A stretch of DNA of 64,000 nucleotides, taken from the NCBI GenBank assembly GCA_017849585.1, contig JAFIGT010000029.1, forward strand, positions 62,001 through 126,000, read 5' to 3'. The notes beneath the pieces were generated by a model that was not told the DNA's origin, made no database searches, and worked only from the letters and a program-made list of their open reading frames with translations. This stretch comes from Verrucomicrobium sp. (GTDB lineage: Bacteria; Verrucomicrobiota; Verrucomicrobiia; Methylacidiphilales; UBA1321). A program made the translations under genes and the position numbers. Below are positions 44,203-52,822 of the stretch, piece after piece. Every line of letters starts with the position of its first letter. The stretch's first letter is position 1.

Positions 44203-44325
44203 ATGAAAACTCCATCCACTCTTCAAAAAATCCGAGGTCGCATCCCCCTCCTGCTCTTGTGGCTGCTGGGTATTCCGCTGCCGATTATCCTCCTGATCTT
44301 CCTCTTCCGCGGCTGCTCGGCGTAG
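44203..44325 (+). CDS. Small single-pass membrane protein (40 residues)
   Basis: From the ATG at 44203 the frame gives a basic start (MKTPSTLQKIRGR) and one long hydrophobic helix (IPLLLLWLLGIPLPIILLIF), then LFRGCSA and TAG. It follows the lipoprotein by 66 bases and could be co-transcribed. It resembles other short helical membrane proteins in this block (59338, 48704, 60359). Its function is unknown. Confidence 0.6.
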   Translation: MKTPSTLQKIRGRIPLLLLWLLGIPLPIILLIFLFRGCSA

Positions 44326-44415
44326 AAGTCAGGTATCGGGCGCGATGAGATCGCGCCTGCGTCTATAACAGGATACTCTGCGCGTAGAATCCATCATGTC
44401 GCAAGACATGAACCA

Positions 44416-45309
44416 TTAGCCGACAGCCGGAACTGTCGCATCGGATTCCACGGCATCATCGGCAACGACGCGCACATCCACCTCAATACCGAGAGCAGCA
44501 TCGGCCGGGCCAGTGTACGTGCCCGCGATGGGCGAGGCTTTTTCCGGATCGCGCGAAGTCGCCACGGCAACGTGTTGTGCGCCGATGAGAATGCCCGAAG
44601 TGGGATCGAACCCTTTCCAACCTGCCCCCGGCAAATACACCTCGGCCCAAGCATGCGTGGAAGCACCACCGGCTTCGGTGGCTTCGCAGAGCATGTAACC
44701 GCTGACGAACCGGGCGGCGAGCCCCCAACAGCGGCACGCTTCGACAAAAAGCGTGGCGAAGTCGCGGCAGGAACCGCTGTTGTTCTTCAGCGTGACCGCG
44801 GGCGTCTGCACGCCAGGCTCGTCGCGGCGTTGATAGGTAAAGGTGTCGTGGATATGCTGGTTGAGATTTTGCAGCAAGGTCATCGTCTCGATTATTTCGC
44901 CCGGTTTCCAAAATTGGGTGAGCCAGTTGGAGAGAATGTCGGCATCCTTCGGATAGATGATGTGGGTGAAGGCGGCGAGCTCGCTCTTGCTGCCGGGTTG
45001 ATAGACGAAGGGATAATTCACGGCGCTTTCATCGAGCTGAAAATCGAGTGGATTGGTGTCGTAATGCTGCAGCACGAGTTCGCTGTAGATCATGAGCTGG
45101 TCCGCCGGCTCGGTGAAATCCACCTTGGCAATGCTGTTGCCGTTGACGTCGCGTAACCAGTGGATGTTGTGTGCCGGCGTGATCTCCAGAATGGAGCTTT
45201 CGATGTGCAGATCGTGCCCCTCGCGGGGCCGGACCATGATGAGGTGCGGTCCAAATTCAACACGCTGTTTATAGCGGTAAGTGGTGCGATGCTGGATGCG
45301 GATTTTCAT
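44416..45309 (-). CDS. Transglutaminase-like cysteine protease family protein
   Basis: This 297-residue protein begins with the bacterial transglutaminase-like N-terminal beta domain (MKIRIQHRTTYRYKQRVEFGPH). The core follows with the catalytic triad C181 (SGSCRDFATLFVEACR), H219 (STHAWAEVYLPGAGW) and D235 (GFDPTSG). Such proteins may act as peptidases or amidases on cell-envelope or peptide substrates. There is no signal peptide. It lies 38 bases after the GH13 gene, in one operon under a sigma-54 promoter. Confidence 0.88.
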   Translation of the reverse strand: MKIRIQHRTTYRYKQRVEFGPHLIMVRPREGHDLHIESSILEITPAHNIHWLRDVNGNSIAKVDFTEPADQLMIYSELVLQHYDTNPLDFQLDESAVNYPFVYQPGSKSELAAFTHIIYPKDADILSNWLTQFWKPGEIIETMTLLQNLNQHIHDTFTYQRRDEPGVQTPAVTLKNNSGSCRDFATLFVEACRCWGLAARFVSGYMLCEATEAGGASTHAWAEVYLPGAGWKGFDPTSGILIGAQHVAVATSRDPEKASPIAGTYTGPADAALGIEVDVRVVADDAVESDATVPAVG

Positions 45310-45347
45310 GGGTGATAAATCGTTAAGGGATCAATAATGAGCGCAGT

Positions 45348-47156
45348 TCACTCCTGGCTGAGAATGATGAGACCATACGGTGGCAGGGCGATCATGGCGC
45401 TTTGCTCCATGCCGTCGCAGGGCGTGGTTTCCGTGATGAGGCGACCTTCGGGATTGCTGACATCACTGAAATCGGGGCTGTAGCCTTTCCAATCCGAATT
45501 GAACCGGATGATCCAGTCTCCACACCGGGGCAAGCCGATGCGGTAGGAGGCGTCCACAGTGTGATTGGAGAAGGAGGCGATGACGACGACATCATCCTTG
45601 GGTCCTCCTTCCAACCAACGGTGAAAGGCGATGACTTTATCCTGATCGTTGTAGTGATGCACATGGACGTGGGGACCGGTTAATCCGCGCGTGTGGCCGT
45701 GGAGATTGCGCCGCAGATGAATCAGATCACGATAGAGGCGGTTGATGCCTTTGAACGTACCAAGCTTGTTCCAGTCAAGCGCCTGGTCATCGCGAAACCA
45801 TCCATCCGTGAGAAATTCCTGACCTTCGAAGAGCATGGGAATTCCCGGCACGGTGAGCACGAGACCAGCCGCGAGGGTGGAGCGTTTGCGGGCGAAGTAA
45901 TCGGCCGTATTCTCGGGATTGATCTCCTGCGGGATGCGGGCTTTGCCGTTGGCAACTTCATCGTGCGATTCGCTGTAGATGACACGCTGGAATGCATCGC
46001 CGTTGTAGCGAAATTCGATGGCGCGGGCAATTTCGGCCATGGAGCGATTCTCATCGTTCACTTGCACAACGTTGGCCCGCACGGGGTGAACAAAGGCGCT
46101 GTCCCACTGGGTGGAGAAACCCGCGCCACCCTCACTGGTAGGTTTGGTCAACCACTCGTTTTGCAACAGGTCTTCGGCAACAGTGAGTCGACCGGGGAAA
46201 TGGCGCGAGACTTCCTCATTGACCCATTGCAACAGCGACCAGCCGTCGGGAAGATCGGTCTCGGGATTGGAATTGTGGCCGCGCGTGTTGCGGATGAAAA
46301 GCGTGGAGTCGAATCGCAAACCATCGACCTTGAACTCCTCAAGCCAGAAAAGGACGTTGTCGCGAATGTACTGGCGCACTTCGCCTCGCCCATAGTCGGG
46401 CCGGTTTTCGCCCCATGGCGTCCAAGCGCGGTGGTCATTGTAGAAGTAAATGCCGCCCTTGCCGTTTTCATTCCAGCCGTCGAATTGCCAGAGATCGAGA
46501 TCGCTGGGACCAAAGTGATTGTAGACCACATCGAGCAGAATCGCGATGCCTTCCGCATGCGCGGCGTCGATGAGCTCCTTGAGCGCGCGGGCACCGCCGT
46601 AGCTTTCCTCGACGGCGAATGGGTTGGTCAGATTGTACCCCCAGGAACGTTCCGAGGGAAAAGCGGCGAGAGGCATAAGCTCCAGCGCGTTCACGCCGAG
46701 GTGCTTGAAATAGGGAAGCCGTTTTTGCACCTGAGCAAACTGGCCAGGCGCATTGTCCGGTCCGGAGGAAAAGGTGCCGACGTGAAGCTCGTAAATGACG
46801 AGCTCATTCCACGGTGCCAGCACGGTTTGAGGATGTTGCCAGAGGTAATCGTCCTGCACGATGACCGAGACTTTCTGTTGCGGGTGAATGGCAAGCGCAT
46901 AGGGATCGTTACGACGGAAGGTCTGGTCCTGATGTGTGATTTCAAATTGATATTGCTGGCCAGGATGCGCTTCGGAAATGATCGTTGTCCACAGTCCGTC
47001 CGCTTCCGCAAGGAGTGAATGTCGCGAGCCGTTCCAATCGTTGAACTCTCCCACTACAGACACTCTGTTCGCAAAGGGAGCCCAGACTCGGAAGCGGACG
47101 CCGAAAGGTTCAGATGTCGCGCCCATGAGCCGGGGATTGGAGATTGTGGTGTGCAT
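45348..47156 (-). CDS. GH13 alpha-glucan enzyme with N-terminal CBM48 domain (branching-enzyme/amylase-like)
   Basis: The ATG at 47156 (MHTTISNPRLMGATS) is chosen because the predicted sigma-54 start point (about 47201) lies just upstream. The product is about 602 residues. The CBM48-type domain has VRFRVWAPFANRVSVVGEFNDWNG. The barrel has VIYELHVGTF, ILLDVVYNHFGP, VDGLRFDSTLFI (nucleophile Asp), LTVAEDLL (acid/base Glu) and SESHDEVANG (third Asp). GlgB-type branching and TreZ-like trehalose-releasing activities are both possible. SHDEVANGKARIP and MLFEGQEFLTDGWF suggest the branching-enzyme side. A role in glycogen or compatible-solute metabolism under stress is inferred. Confidence 0.82.
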   Translation of the reverse strand: MHTTISNPRLMGATSEPFGVRFRVWAPFANRVSVVGEFNDWNGSRHSLLAEADGLWTTIISEAHPGQQYQFEITHQDQTFRRNDPYALAIHPQQKVSVIVQDDYLWQHPQTVLAPWNELVIYELHVGTFSSGPDNAPGQFAQVQKRLPYFKHLGVNALELMPLAAFPSERSWGYNLTNPFAVEESYGGARALKELIDAAHAEGIAILLDVVYNHFGPSDLDLWQFDGWNENGKGGIYFYNDHRAWTPWGENRPDYGRGEVRQYIRDNVLFWLEEFKVDGLRFDSTLFIRNTRGHNSNPETDLPDGWSLLQWVNEEVSRHFPGRLTVAEDLLQNEWLTKPTSEGGAGFSTQWDSAFVHPVRANVVQVNDENRSMAEIARAIEFRYNGDAFQRVIYSESHDEVANGKARIPQEINPENTADYFARKRSTLAAGLVLTVPGIPMLFEGQEFLTDGWFRDDQALDWNKLGTFKGINRLYRDLIHLRRNLHGHTRGLTGPHVHVHHYNDQDKVIAFHRWLEGGPKDDVVVIASFSNHTVDASYRIGLPRCGDWIIRFNSDWKGYSPDFSDVSNPEGRLITETTPCDGMEQSAMIALPPYGLIILSQE

Positions 47157-47211
47157 GGAAAATTTCCGGGTTTCAAGTTTGAGGACGAAATTCCGTCTCT
47201 TTTGCATCCGG

Positions 47212-47227
47212 TGCAGGTCAAGTGCCA
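47212..47227 (-). promoter_or_regulatory. Sigma-54 type promoter (GH13-transglutaminase operon)
   Basis: The minus strand reads TGGCACTTGACCTGCA, a consensus -24/-12 pair. The predicted start point is about 47201, 45 bases before the GH13 ATG. Confidence 0.75.
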
Positions 47228-47309
47228 GAGGTCATCGCGCTCGCTCCTTTACTCCGCAACAAGGACTTAGAAGAGGGAAGGAACCTTTACTCTTCTCCTC
47301 GCCTTCCCA

Positions 47310-47435
47310 TGCATCCATGCAAAATGCGATGGAGAGGATGAGCTATCGCGCAAAATGCAGGAATCTAAAAGCGAGCGCGGTGGCGGTCCAAAAATTTATT
47401 TGCACGAACTCCGGAATCTCTTCGTGCAGAACGCC
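47310..47435. promoter_or_regulatory. Enhancer-type dyads between divergent sigma-54 promoters
   Basis: For the plus-strand promoter, TGC-AGAAC-GCC (47425-47435) lies 88 bp upstream of the -24 GG, and a GCA half (47394-47404) lies 31 bp further out. For the minus-strand promoter the choice is less clear. GCAAAATGC occurs twice (47319-47327 and 47350-47358, 31 bp apart) at about 97 and 128 bp. Half dyads at 47310-47320 and 47342-47352 fit the 88-bp rule better. A separate repeat, TGCACGAA ... TTCGTGCA, spans 47401-47428. Confidence 0.5.
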
Positions 47436-47516
47436 GCCATCGTCGAACCAGTGCTTGTCGGTGCTATTTTTTATTAATCAATGACGCTGAGCCACAAGGA
47501 ATGAAATCCTGCTTTT

Positions 47517-47532
47517 TGGCATTTGATCTGCA
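47517..47532 (+). promoter_or_regulatory. Sigma-54 type promoter (receiver-like gene)
   Basis: TGGCATTTGATCTGCA has GG and GC 10 bases apart. The predicted start point is about 47543, 39 bases before the ATG at 47582. It lies inside the longer open frame from 47501, which argues against that longer start. Confidence 0.72.
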
Positions 47533-47581
47533 ACCCCCTCTCACGTTGTTTTTCAGAAACGTAAAAAACCAGGACGTCACC

Positions 47582-48037
47582 ATGTTGAAACTTTCCTCTT
47601 TCGAAGATTCCCCACCGCTGCTCACCGAAGATCCCGGCCAAATGCCAGTTCACCTCAAAGTTCTCGTGTTGAGTGCGGATCGGGAGTGCCTGCGGGAGTG
47701 CTGCCGGATTTTGAGCGAGTGTCAGGTGGAAGTGGATGCAGCCGTTTGCACGCTATCGGGCGGCCGGATGCTCAGCTGCAAACATTATCAGGTACTAATC
47801 ATCGATCCGCAGGATATCGACTGGCACCACCTGCAAATGTGCGCCGCCATTCATGGCATTCAGGCAGGCCGCCCTATGCCGGTGGTGGCTCTGCTGGACC
47901 GGGAAGGGATCGAGTTGGAACATCGCTGGGGCGAAGGCAACGACTTTGATGAAAAGTTGTCTCTGCCGCTGGTCAAAAGTGAAGTGGCGGGCTTCCTCAA
48001 AGGATGCAGGCATTATTGCCGTTTGTCCGCCTCGTAA
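47582..48037 (+). CDS. Degenerate receiver-like protein
   Basis: The ATG at 47582 is chosen because AGGA precedes it and the sigma-54 promoter lies upstream. The product has 151 residues. It follows a CheY-like order of strands: HLKVLVLSADRECLRECCRIL, YQVLIIDPQDID with an aspartate at the usual phosphorylation strand, MPVVALLDREG, and FDEKLSLPLVKSEV with a lysine near the usual site. The acidic pair of the first strand is replaced by SAD and the switch Thr is absent, so classical phosphorylation is doubtful. It may be a protein-interaction module in the same stress circuit. Confidence 0.6.
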   Translation: MLKLSSFEDSPPLLTEDPGQMPVHLKVLVLSADRECLRECCRILSECQVEVDAAVCTLSGGRMLSCKHYQVLIIDPQDIDWHHLQMCAAIHGIQAGRPMPVVALLDREGIELEHRWGEGNDFDEKLSLPLVKSEVAGFLKGCRHYCRLSAS

Positions 48038-48149
48038 GTGCTCCGATCCATAGGGCGTTCGCCCTCAATGTTGTGCCGGCTCTTATCCCGGTATTTAAAA
48101 CAAAAAGATAGCCTCACTATCGTTTGTTTTAAAGAGGCTCCAAAAATGA

Positions 48150-48184
48150 AGCCAGGCCCTGGAGGGGGAACTCAGGGCCTGGCT
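48150..48184 (-). terminator. Intrinsic terminator of the DUF1328-lipoprotein operon
   Basis: AGCCAGGCCCTG and CAGGGCCTGGCT form a 12-bp stem. On the minus strand it is followed by TCATTTTTGG, giving a short T-run about 30 bases after the lipoprotein stop at 48217. Confidence 0.75.
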
Positions 48185-48216
48185 CGGGGGGGTGGGATGC
48201 GGGAGATACGGGAGAA

Positions 48217-48675
48217 TTAGCGGTTGCTGTCGGGAGTGACAGCGTTCTTGATCGCCTCGCCAAAGCTGCGTACGGCTTCCTTGGCCTCATCGACCGCCGC
48301 GCGGTATTTGGCTTCGTTATAATCCTTGGCCAGCTCATCGCGTTTGCGCTGGAGCAGGACAAGCTTCTCCTCGGCGCGAGCTTTCTCGGAGCCCGAGGTC
48401 CGCTTGGTCAATTCCCGCAATTCACGGATTTCGGAATCGAGCTCGGCCATGGCAAGATCCATCTTGCGGGCGTTCTCCTCCGTGGGATTTTCTTTGTACT
48501 CGTTTTTGCGCATGTCGCCGACGAGAGTTTCCGGCGTGGTCAGTTTTTTATCCGGCGGCGGATTTTTGGCGGAGCGTTGATCGCTACAGGCAGATATAAG
48601 CAAGCCTGTGGTGAGCACTGCGCCGAGGGTGAAGACAGGCCAGTGTGGGATGGGGGAGGTTCGGTTGGTTTTCAT
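48217..48675 (-). CDS. Coiled-coil lipoprotein
   Basis: The ATG at 48675 is chosen because CGGAGA precedes it and it gives a lipoprotein signal (WPVFTLGAVLTTGLLISAC, lipobox LISAC). The product has 152 residues. The mature part is highly charged and helical (ENARKMDLAMAELDSEIREL, EKARAEEKLVLLQRKRDELAK), probably a coiled coil. It lies 28 bases after the DUF1328 gene in the same operon. No family is recognised. An outer-membrane or periplasmic spacer role is inference. Confidence 0.72.
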   Translation of the reverse strand: MKTNRTSPIPHWPVFTLGAVLTTGLLISACSDQRSAKNPPPDKKLTTPETLVGDMRKNEYKENPTEENARKMDLAMAELDSEIRELRELTKRTSGSEKARAEEKLVLLQRKRDELAKDYNEAKYRAAVDEAKEAVRSFGEAIKNAVTPDSNR

Positions 48676-48703
48676 AGTGGATTCTCCGGTGTAGGTTGAG
48701 GAG

Positions 48704-48868
48704 TCAAGAAAGTGGCCGTCTGCCCACGAGGAATGAGGCGAGGAACAATACGAGAAAAAGCAGGAACATAAACTTGGCGGCCGAAGCACCCGCTCCAGCT
48801 ATTCCCGCAACACCCAGTACGCCGGCAATCATCGCGAGGGCGAGAAATGTGAGTGACCAGAAGAGCAT
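48704..48868 (-). CDS. DUF1328-family small membrane protein
   Basis: This 54-residue protein is [19 protein letters not shown], then [16 protein letters not shown] and [19 protein letters not shown]. The [12 protein letters not shown] core between two hydrophobic helices defines the YtjA/DUF1328 family. AAAGGA precedes the ATG. A consensus sigma-54 promoter lies about 50 bases upstream. A second member is at 60359-60520. These proteins are often induced by stress, but their molecular role is unknown. Confidence 0.85.
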   Translation of the reverse strand: MLFWSLTFLALAMIAGVLGVAGIAGAGASAAKFMFLLFLVLFLASFLVGRRPLS

Positions 48869-48915
48869 TCTTTATCCTTTCATTCGATAAGCATTCATAT
48901 CTCGACATTCTTTTT

Positions 48916-48931
48916 TGCAGCCTCCGTGCCA
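48916..48931 (-). promoter_or_regulatory. Sigma-54 type promoter (DUF1328-lipoprotein operon)
   Basis: The minus strand reads TGGCACGGAGGCTGCA. The predicted start point is about 48905, 37 bases before the ATG at 48868. Confidence 0.75.
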
Positions 48932-48945
48932 AGCCAAGCCGTGGG

Positions 48946-49055
48946 TGCTTGCTTCCATCGATCTACTCTGGAAAAGGCACTTTCGCAGGGTGAAAGCCGT
49001 CTGCCGGGTGATTGCAAAGTGCAATCGCCGGAGCCTTGTTTTCATGCGCGCTGCA
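48946..49055. promoter_or_regulatory. Two pairs of enhancer-type dyads between divergent genes
   Basis: For the minus-strand DUF1328 promoter: TGC-AAAGT-GCA at 49013-49023 (within the longer GATTGCA-AAG-TGCAATC) and TGC-GCGCT-GCA at 49045-49055 (within CATGC-GCGCT-GCATG), centred 88 and 120 bp from the -24 GG. For the plus-strand kinase promoter: GCA-CTTTC-GCA at 48977-48987 and TGC-TTGCT-TCC at 48946-48956, at 89 and 120 bp. The first pair is near perfect and the second is half-sites only. Confidence 0.6.
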
Positions 49056-49069
49056 TGAACAGAACGCCG

Positions 49070-49085
49070 TGGCATTTGACATGTG
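49070..49085 (+). promoter_or_regulatory. Weak sigma-54 type promoter candidate (kinase operon)
   Basis: TGGCATTTGACATGTG has a good -24 but GT in place of the -12 GC. The predicted start point would be about 49 bases before the ATG at 49144, as at the other promoters, and half dyads lie at the usual 89 and 120 bp upstream. Confidence 0.35.
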
Positions 49086-49143
49086 CCATGGAAGGGAGAT
49101 GGTATGTTCGCTGCTTAAGTAAAAGGGAACCCACGGTAAATTG

Positions 49144-50976
49144 ATGCTACGCACACGACTTGTTCTCGGATTGCTTTGCCTGCTTTTGATTTTGTTGGCG
49201 ATGGGATTGTATTCCATAGATCGCTGCAGCGATCTGGGGCGCCGCATTCAAATCATCCTGAAGGAAAACGATGTCACGCTGCACACGGTGCAGGAACTCA
49301 AGCGCAATTGCACCCAAATGACGTCGTCCCTTCTGGCCGGAACCACGGGAATATCGCCAAGCAGCCGCGCCGACTTCTCGGAAGCGTGCCGTCATTTTGA
49401 AACTGCGCTGGAAAAACAAGAGGAAATCAGCAAGTCCGGCAAGGAACGTTCGCTCACGCGGCAGTTGCGCGCGATCCATACCGAGTATCTGCTGGACGCC
49501 TGGAAATTACTCGACAAGACCCCACCCAATGCAGCGCGATTGAAAGAGCTGACAGCCCGTGTCGGGAAGCAAACGACACAGATGTTGTTGCTGGCCGATG
49601 ACATCCTGGAGGCAAGCCGCGCATCCATTAATGCGCGTAACGCCGCCTCGGGCAAAGAAACGACAGATACGATCCGCCTGCTGATGTTTGCCATGACGGC
49701 TGCCGTAGCCATCGCGATTTATACCTCGATTCGTTTGAGCCGGAGTGTGCTGGCACCGATCGCGTCACTGACAGAATCGATCCGGCAACTGGGCGAAGGG
49801 AACCTGGACCAGACGGTGACGTTTCATTCCAAGGATGAACTCGGCAAGCTGGCCGCGACGTTTAACAAGATGGCCTCGCAGTTGCGCGTGTATCGCACGG
49901 CTAACTCGGAAAAATTGCAACGCCTGCATCTGACGGTGGAGAAAACGATCGCCTCCTTCCCAGATCCCATTTTCGTACTGAACGCAGCAGGCAATGTGGA
50001 ATTCCGCAATCCCGCGGGCGATATGCTGGCGGTGAAATTGCTCTTTTCCGGAATGCGACGGTTACCGGAGCAGGTGGAAAAGCTCGTGGAGCAAAGCTTC
50101 ACCACCGGGGAGGATTATCTTCCCACGCTCTTTAAGCAAGCGGTGATGCTGCGCTTTGACCAGAGCGACCATTACTTTTTGCCGCGTGTGGTCCTGCTGC
50201 GGGACGAGCACCAGATGCCCTTTGGCGCGGCTGTTATTCTGGAGGATATCACCCGCATGCGGCTCGTCGACCAGATCAAGGACAACCTGGTCTCGACCGT
50301 CAGCCACGAGCTTAAGACACCGCTCACCAGTGTGCGCATGGCGATCTATTTATTGCTGGAAAAGGGGCTCGGCCCCCTCACCTCGCGACAGGAGGAAATG
50401 CTGTCCACCGCGCGGGAGGATTCGGATCGCCTGTTGAACATGCTTAATGACTTGCTCGACCTGGCACGGCTGGAAGAAGGACCGCCGGAGTTGAAACTGG
50501 AACGCTACGCTCCCGCCCGCCTCTTCGAGGTTGCCCGGCGCGAGACCAGCGGCTTGGCCCAGGAAGCGAACATTACCGTGATTGACGAAACCGACGAGCA
50601 TTTGCCCGATGTGGAAGTCGATGGCGAACGCATGGGTTTCGTCTTCAATAATCTGGTCTCCAACGCGATCAAGTATTCGCCACCCGGTTCCACCATCCGG
50701 CTCTACGCCACCCGGCATGAAACGGATTTCATCCGTTTCTCCGTGCGCGACCAAGGGCCGGGCATCCCGCCGGAACATCAAACCCGCATCTTCGAGAAGT
50801 TCTACCGTATCGCCGGTTCGCGCAAACGTGGTGCCGGGCTGGGGCTTTCCATCGCCCGCGAGATCGTGCGCGCCCATGGCGGCGAAATCGGCGTTCATAG
50901 CAAATCCGGAGAAGGAAGTGAGTTTTATGTGATCCTGCCCATCGCCCCCACCACATCCGATAAAACCGCTGCTTGA
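49144..50976 (+). CDS. Membrane sensor histidine kinase, KinB-like layout
   Basis: This roughly 610-residue kinase starts at the ATG at 49144; a TTG at 49141 is just before it. Order: transmembrane helix (LVLGLLCLLLILLAMGLY), helical periplasmic domain of about 150 residues, second helix (LLMFAMTAAVAIAIY), HAMP linker (SLTESIRQLGEGNLDQTV), PAS-like domain, HisKA with H388 in TVSHELKTPLTSVRMAIYLLL, and HATPase (VFNNLVSNAIKYSPPG, DQGPGIP, GAGLGLSIAREIV). This is the layout of KinB-type kinases, partners of AlgB-type sigma-54 response regulators. The AlgB-like gene at 57613 is the likely target. It is first in a four-gene signalling operon. Confidence 0.9.
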   Translation: MLRTRLVLGLLCLLLILLAMGLYSIDRCSDLGRRIQIILKENDVTLHTVQELKRNCTQMTSSLLAGTTGISPSSRADFSEACRHFETALEKQEEISKSGKERSLTRQLRAIHTEYLLDAWKLLDKTPPNAARLKELTARVGKQTTQMLLLADDILEASRASINARNAASGKETTDTIRLLMFAMTAAVAIAIYTSIRLSRSVLAPIASLTESIRQLGEGNLDQTVTFHSKDELGKLAATFNKMASQLRVYRTANSEKLQRLHLTVEKTIASFPDPIFVLNAAGNVEFRNPAGDMLAVKLLFSGMRRLPEQVEKLVEQSFTTGEDYLPTLFKQAVMLRFDQSDHYFLPRVVLLRDEHQMPFGAAVILEDITRMRLVDQIKDNLVSTVSHELKTPLTSVRMAIYLLLEKGLGPLTSRQEEMLSTAREDSDRLLNMLNDLLDLARLEEGPPELKLERYAPARLFEVARRETSGLAQEANITVIDETDEHLPDVEVDGERMGFVFNNLVSNAIKYSPPGSTIRLYATRHETDFIRFSVRDQGPGIPPEHQTRIFEKFYRIAGSRKRGAGLGLSIAREIVRAHGGEIGVHSKSGEGSEFYVILPIAPTTSDKTAA

Positions 50977-51011
50977 CTGATATGTCATGATTCCACCCCG
51001 GAACACACTCC

Positions 51012-52817
51012 ATGCCCACCCGTAAGCAAGAGTCCCTCTTTCGCCAAACCCTGGCCCGGCTGATAATTCTGCCCGGAGGCTTGATTCTCCTAGCCGCCGC
51101 ATTGCTGGCCTCGCTCGTTTTCAATCTGTTGGGAGTCATCGAGTGGGGACAGCAATCGTACCAGATTCTCTCCCAAACCCGCACTTGCGAGAAGTTCATC
51201 ATCGATATGGAAACCGGCCTGCGCGGTTACCTGCTGAACAAGGACGGCCTCTATCTCGCCCCGTATTATGCCGCGCTGCCCAAGGTAAAACCGGCACTCG
51301 ATGAGCTGCAGGAAATGACCAAGGATCGCCCGGACCAAGTGCGCCACATCCAGGCGATTCGCGCCGACTGGGAAGAATGGACGGCCCTGGCGCAGTTGCG
51401 CATCCAGCACCTGACTGTCGCCGTCGATAAGAATGAATCCCTGGCCGGCAAGCAAATCATGGACAAGATTCGCCGCCATTTCGGGGAATTCGTGCAGGTG
51501 GAGGAAGCCTTGCGACAGCAACGGGTGCAAACGGTGACCATGATGAAAGATCGCCTCATCTATGGCGGTGGTTCCATTGCACTGATCCTTGCCGTGCTCA
51601 TGACGTTTTACATCACGACGGAACTGCGCCATCTCGTGGGGGATTACAAGACGGCCCTGATGGAAGCGCACCTGCGCAACATCGAACTGACCGAGCAGAA
51701 AGAGTGGTTCCGCATTACGCTTTCCTCCATCGGCGACGCGGTGATCGTCACCGACCATCTCGGACAGATCACCTTCATGAATCCGGAAGCCCAGCGCATG
51801 ACCGGCTGGAAGAACGAGGAGGCGATGTCAAAACCGCTGAAGTCCATTTTCCGGATCATTAATGAAAACACCCGCGTGATTGTCGAGGACCCCGTAGAGC
51901 GCGTTCTGCGGGAGAACAAAGTGGTGGGTCTGGCCAATCATACGGTATTGATCGCCAAGAACGGTACCGAGTGGCCCATCGAGGACAGCGCGGCGCCCAT
52001 TCACGATCAATACCAGCGGATTACAGGCATTGTGCTGGTGTTTCACGACGCATCGGCATTGCGGCAGGCACATCGCACCTTGCAGGAGTATTCCAAGGAT
52101 CTCGCCTCCCAAGTCGAGGAACGGACCAGTTCGTTGCGTCGGGCGATGGAAGAAATGGAGGCCTTCTCATACACCGTCTCGCACGACCTGCGCTCCCCCT
52201 TGCGGGCAATGCAGGGATACGCGCAGGCATTGTTGGAAGATTATTCCAGCAAGCTGGATGAAAGCGGCGTGCTGTATCTCAATCGCATCAACAGCGCCGC
52301 GCAACGCCTCGACAAGCTCATTCAGGATCTTCTCGCCTACACCCGCCTGTCCCGTGACCGGGACGAACTGGTATCAGTCAATCTGAATTCCCTCGTCCGG
52401 GAGATGTTGAGCCAGTACCCCCAGTTCCAGCCACCGCGCGTTTCCATCACCATCGCCGGCACCCTGCTGCCGGTTTTTGCGCGTGAGGCCACGCTCACGC
52501 AGATTCTCTCCAATCTGTTCGACAACGCCATCAAGTTCATCGATCCGGGGGTCCAGCCCCAGGTAGTCATCTCCACGGAGGAAATCAACGGCCGTATCCG
52601 CATCAAGGTCCGCGATAACGGCATTGGCATCGCTCCGGAAAATCGCGAGCGCATCTTCAAGATTTTCGAGCAAGTGCATAATCCCAAACTCTATGGCGGC
52701 ACCGGCATCGGTCTTGCCATTGTCAAACGCGCCGTCGAAAATCTTGGTGGCCATATCGGTCTTGAATCGGAGCTGGGCAATGGCTCCGTTTTCTGGATCG
52801 ACTTAAGAAAAGGATAG
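51012..52817 (+). CDS. Membrane sensor histidine kinase with CHASE3 and PAS domains
   Basis: This 601-residue kinase has a transmembrane helix (LIILPGGLILLAAALLASLVF), a CHASE3-type periplasmic helical domain (CEKFIIDMETGLRGYLLNKDG), and a second helix (LIYGGGSIALILAVLMTFYI). A PAS domain follows (SSIGDAVIVTDHLGQITFMN, EAQRMTGW), then a coiled coil. HisKA has H391 in TVSHDLRSPLRAMQGYAQALL, and the HATPase has LFDNAIKFID, DNGIGI and GGTGIGLAIVKRAV. The SHDLRSPLR form resembles phytochrome-type kinases that signal to small stand-alone receivers, which fits the two receiver genes downstream. The signal is unknown. Confidence 0.9.
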   Translation: MPTRKQESLFRQTLARLIILPGGLILLAAALLASLVFNLLGVIEWGQQSYQILSQTRTCEKFIIDMETGLRGYLLNKDGLYLAPYYAALPKVKPALDELQEMTKDRPDQVRHIQAIRADWEEWTALAQLRIQHLTVAVDKNESLAGKQIMDKIRRHFGEFVQVEEALRQQRVQTVTMMKDRLIYGGGSIALILAVLMTFYITTELRHLVGDYKTALMEAHLRNIELTEQKEWFRITLSSIGDAVIVTDHLGQITFMNPEAQRMTGWKNEEAMSKPLKSIFRIINENTRVIVEDPVERVLRENKVVGLANHTVLIAKNGTEWPIEDSAAPIHDQYQRITGIVLVFHDASALRQAHRTLQEYSKDLASQVEERTSSLRRAMEEMEAFSYTVSHDLRSPLRAMQGYAQALLEDYSSKLDESGVLYLNRINSAAQRLDKLIQDLLAYTRLSRDRDELVSVNLNSLVREMLSQYPQFQPPRVSITIAGTLLPVFAREATLTQILSNLFDNAIKFIDPGVQPQVVISTEEINGRIRIKVRDNGIGIAPENRERIFKIFEQVHNPKLYGGTGIGLAIVKRAVENLGGHIGLESELGNGSVFWIDLRKG

Positions 52818-52822
52818 CGATC

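Noticed and set aside
45693-47018. 441-codon plus-strand open frame
   Set aside because: Antisense shadow of the GH13 gene; the translation shows no recognisable features.
47501-47581. Longer N-terminus for the receiver-like protein
   Set aside because: The sigma-54 promoter lies inside this stretch, and the ATG at 47582 has a better-placed AGGA.
49130-49143. Strong ribosome site for the KinB-like kinase
   Set aside because: Only a weak GGGAACC is seen. The start is set by the first ATG of the transmembrane segment.
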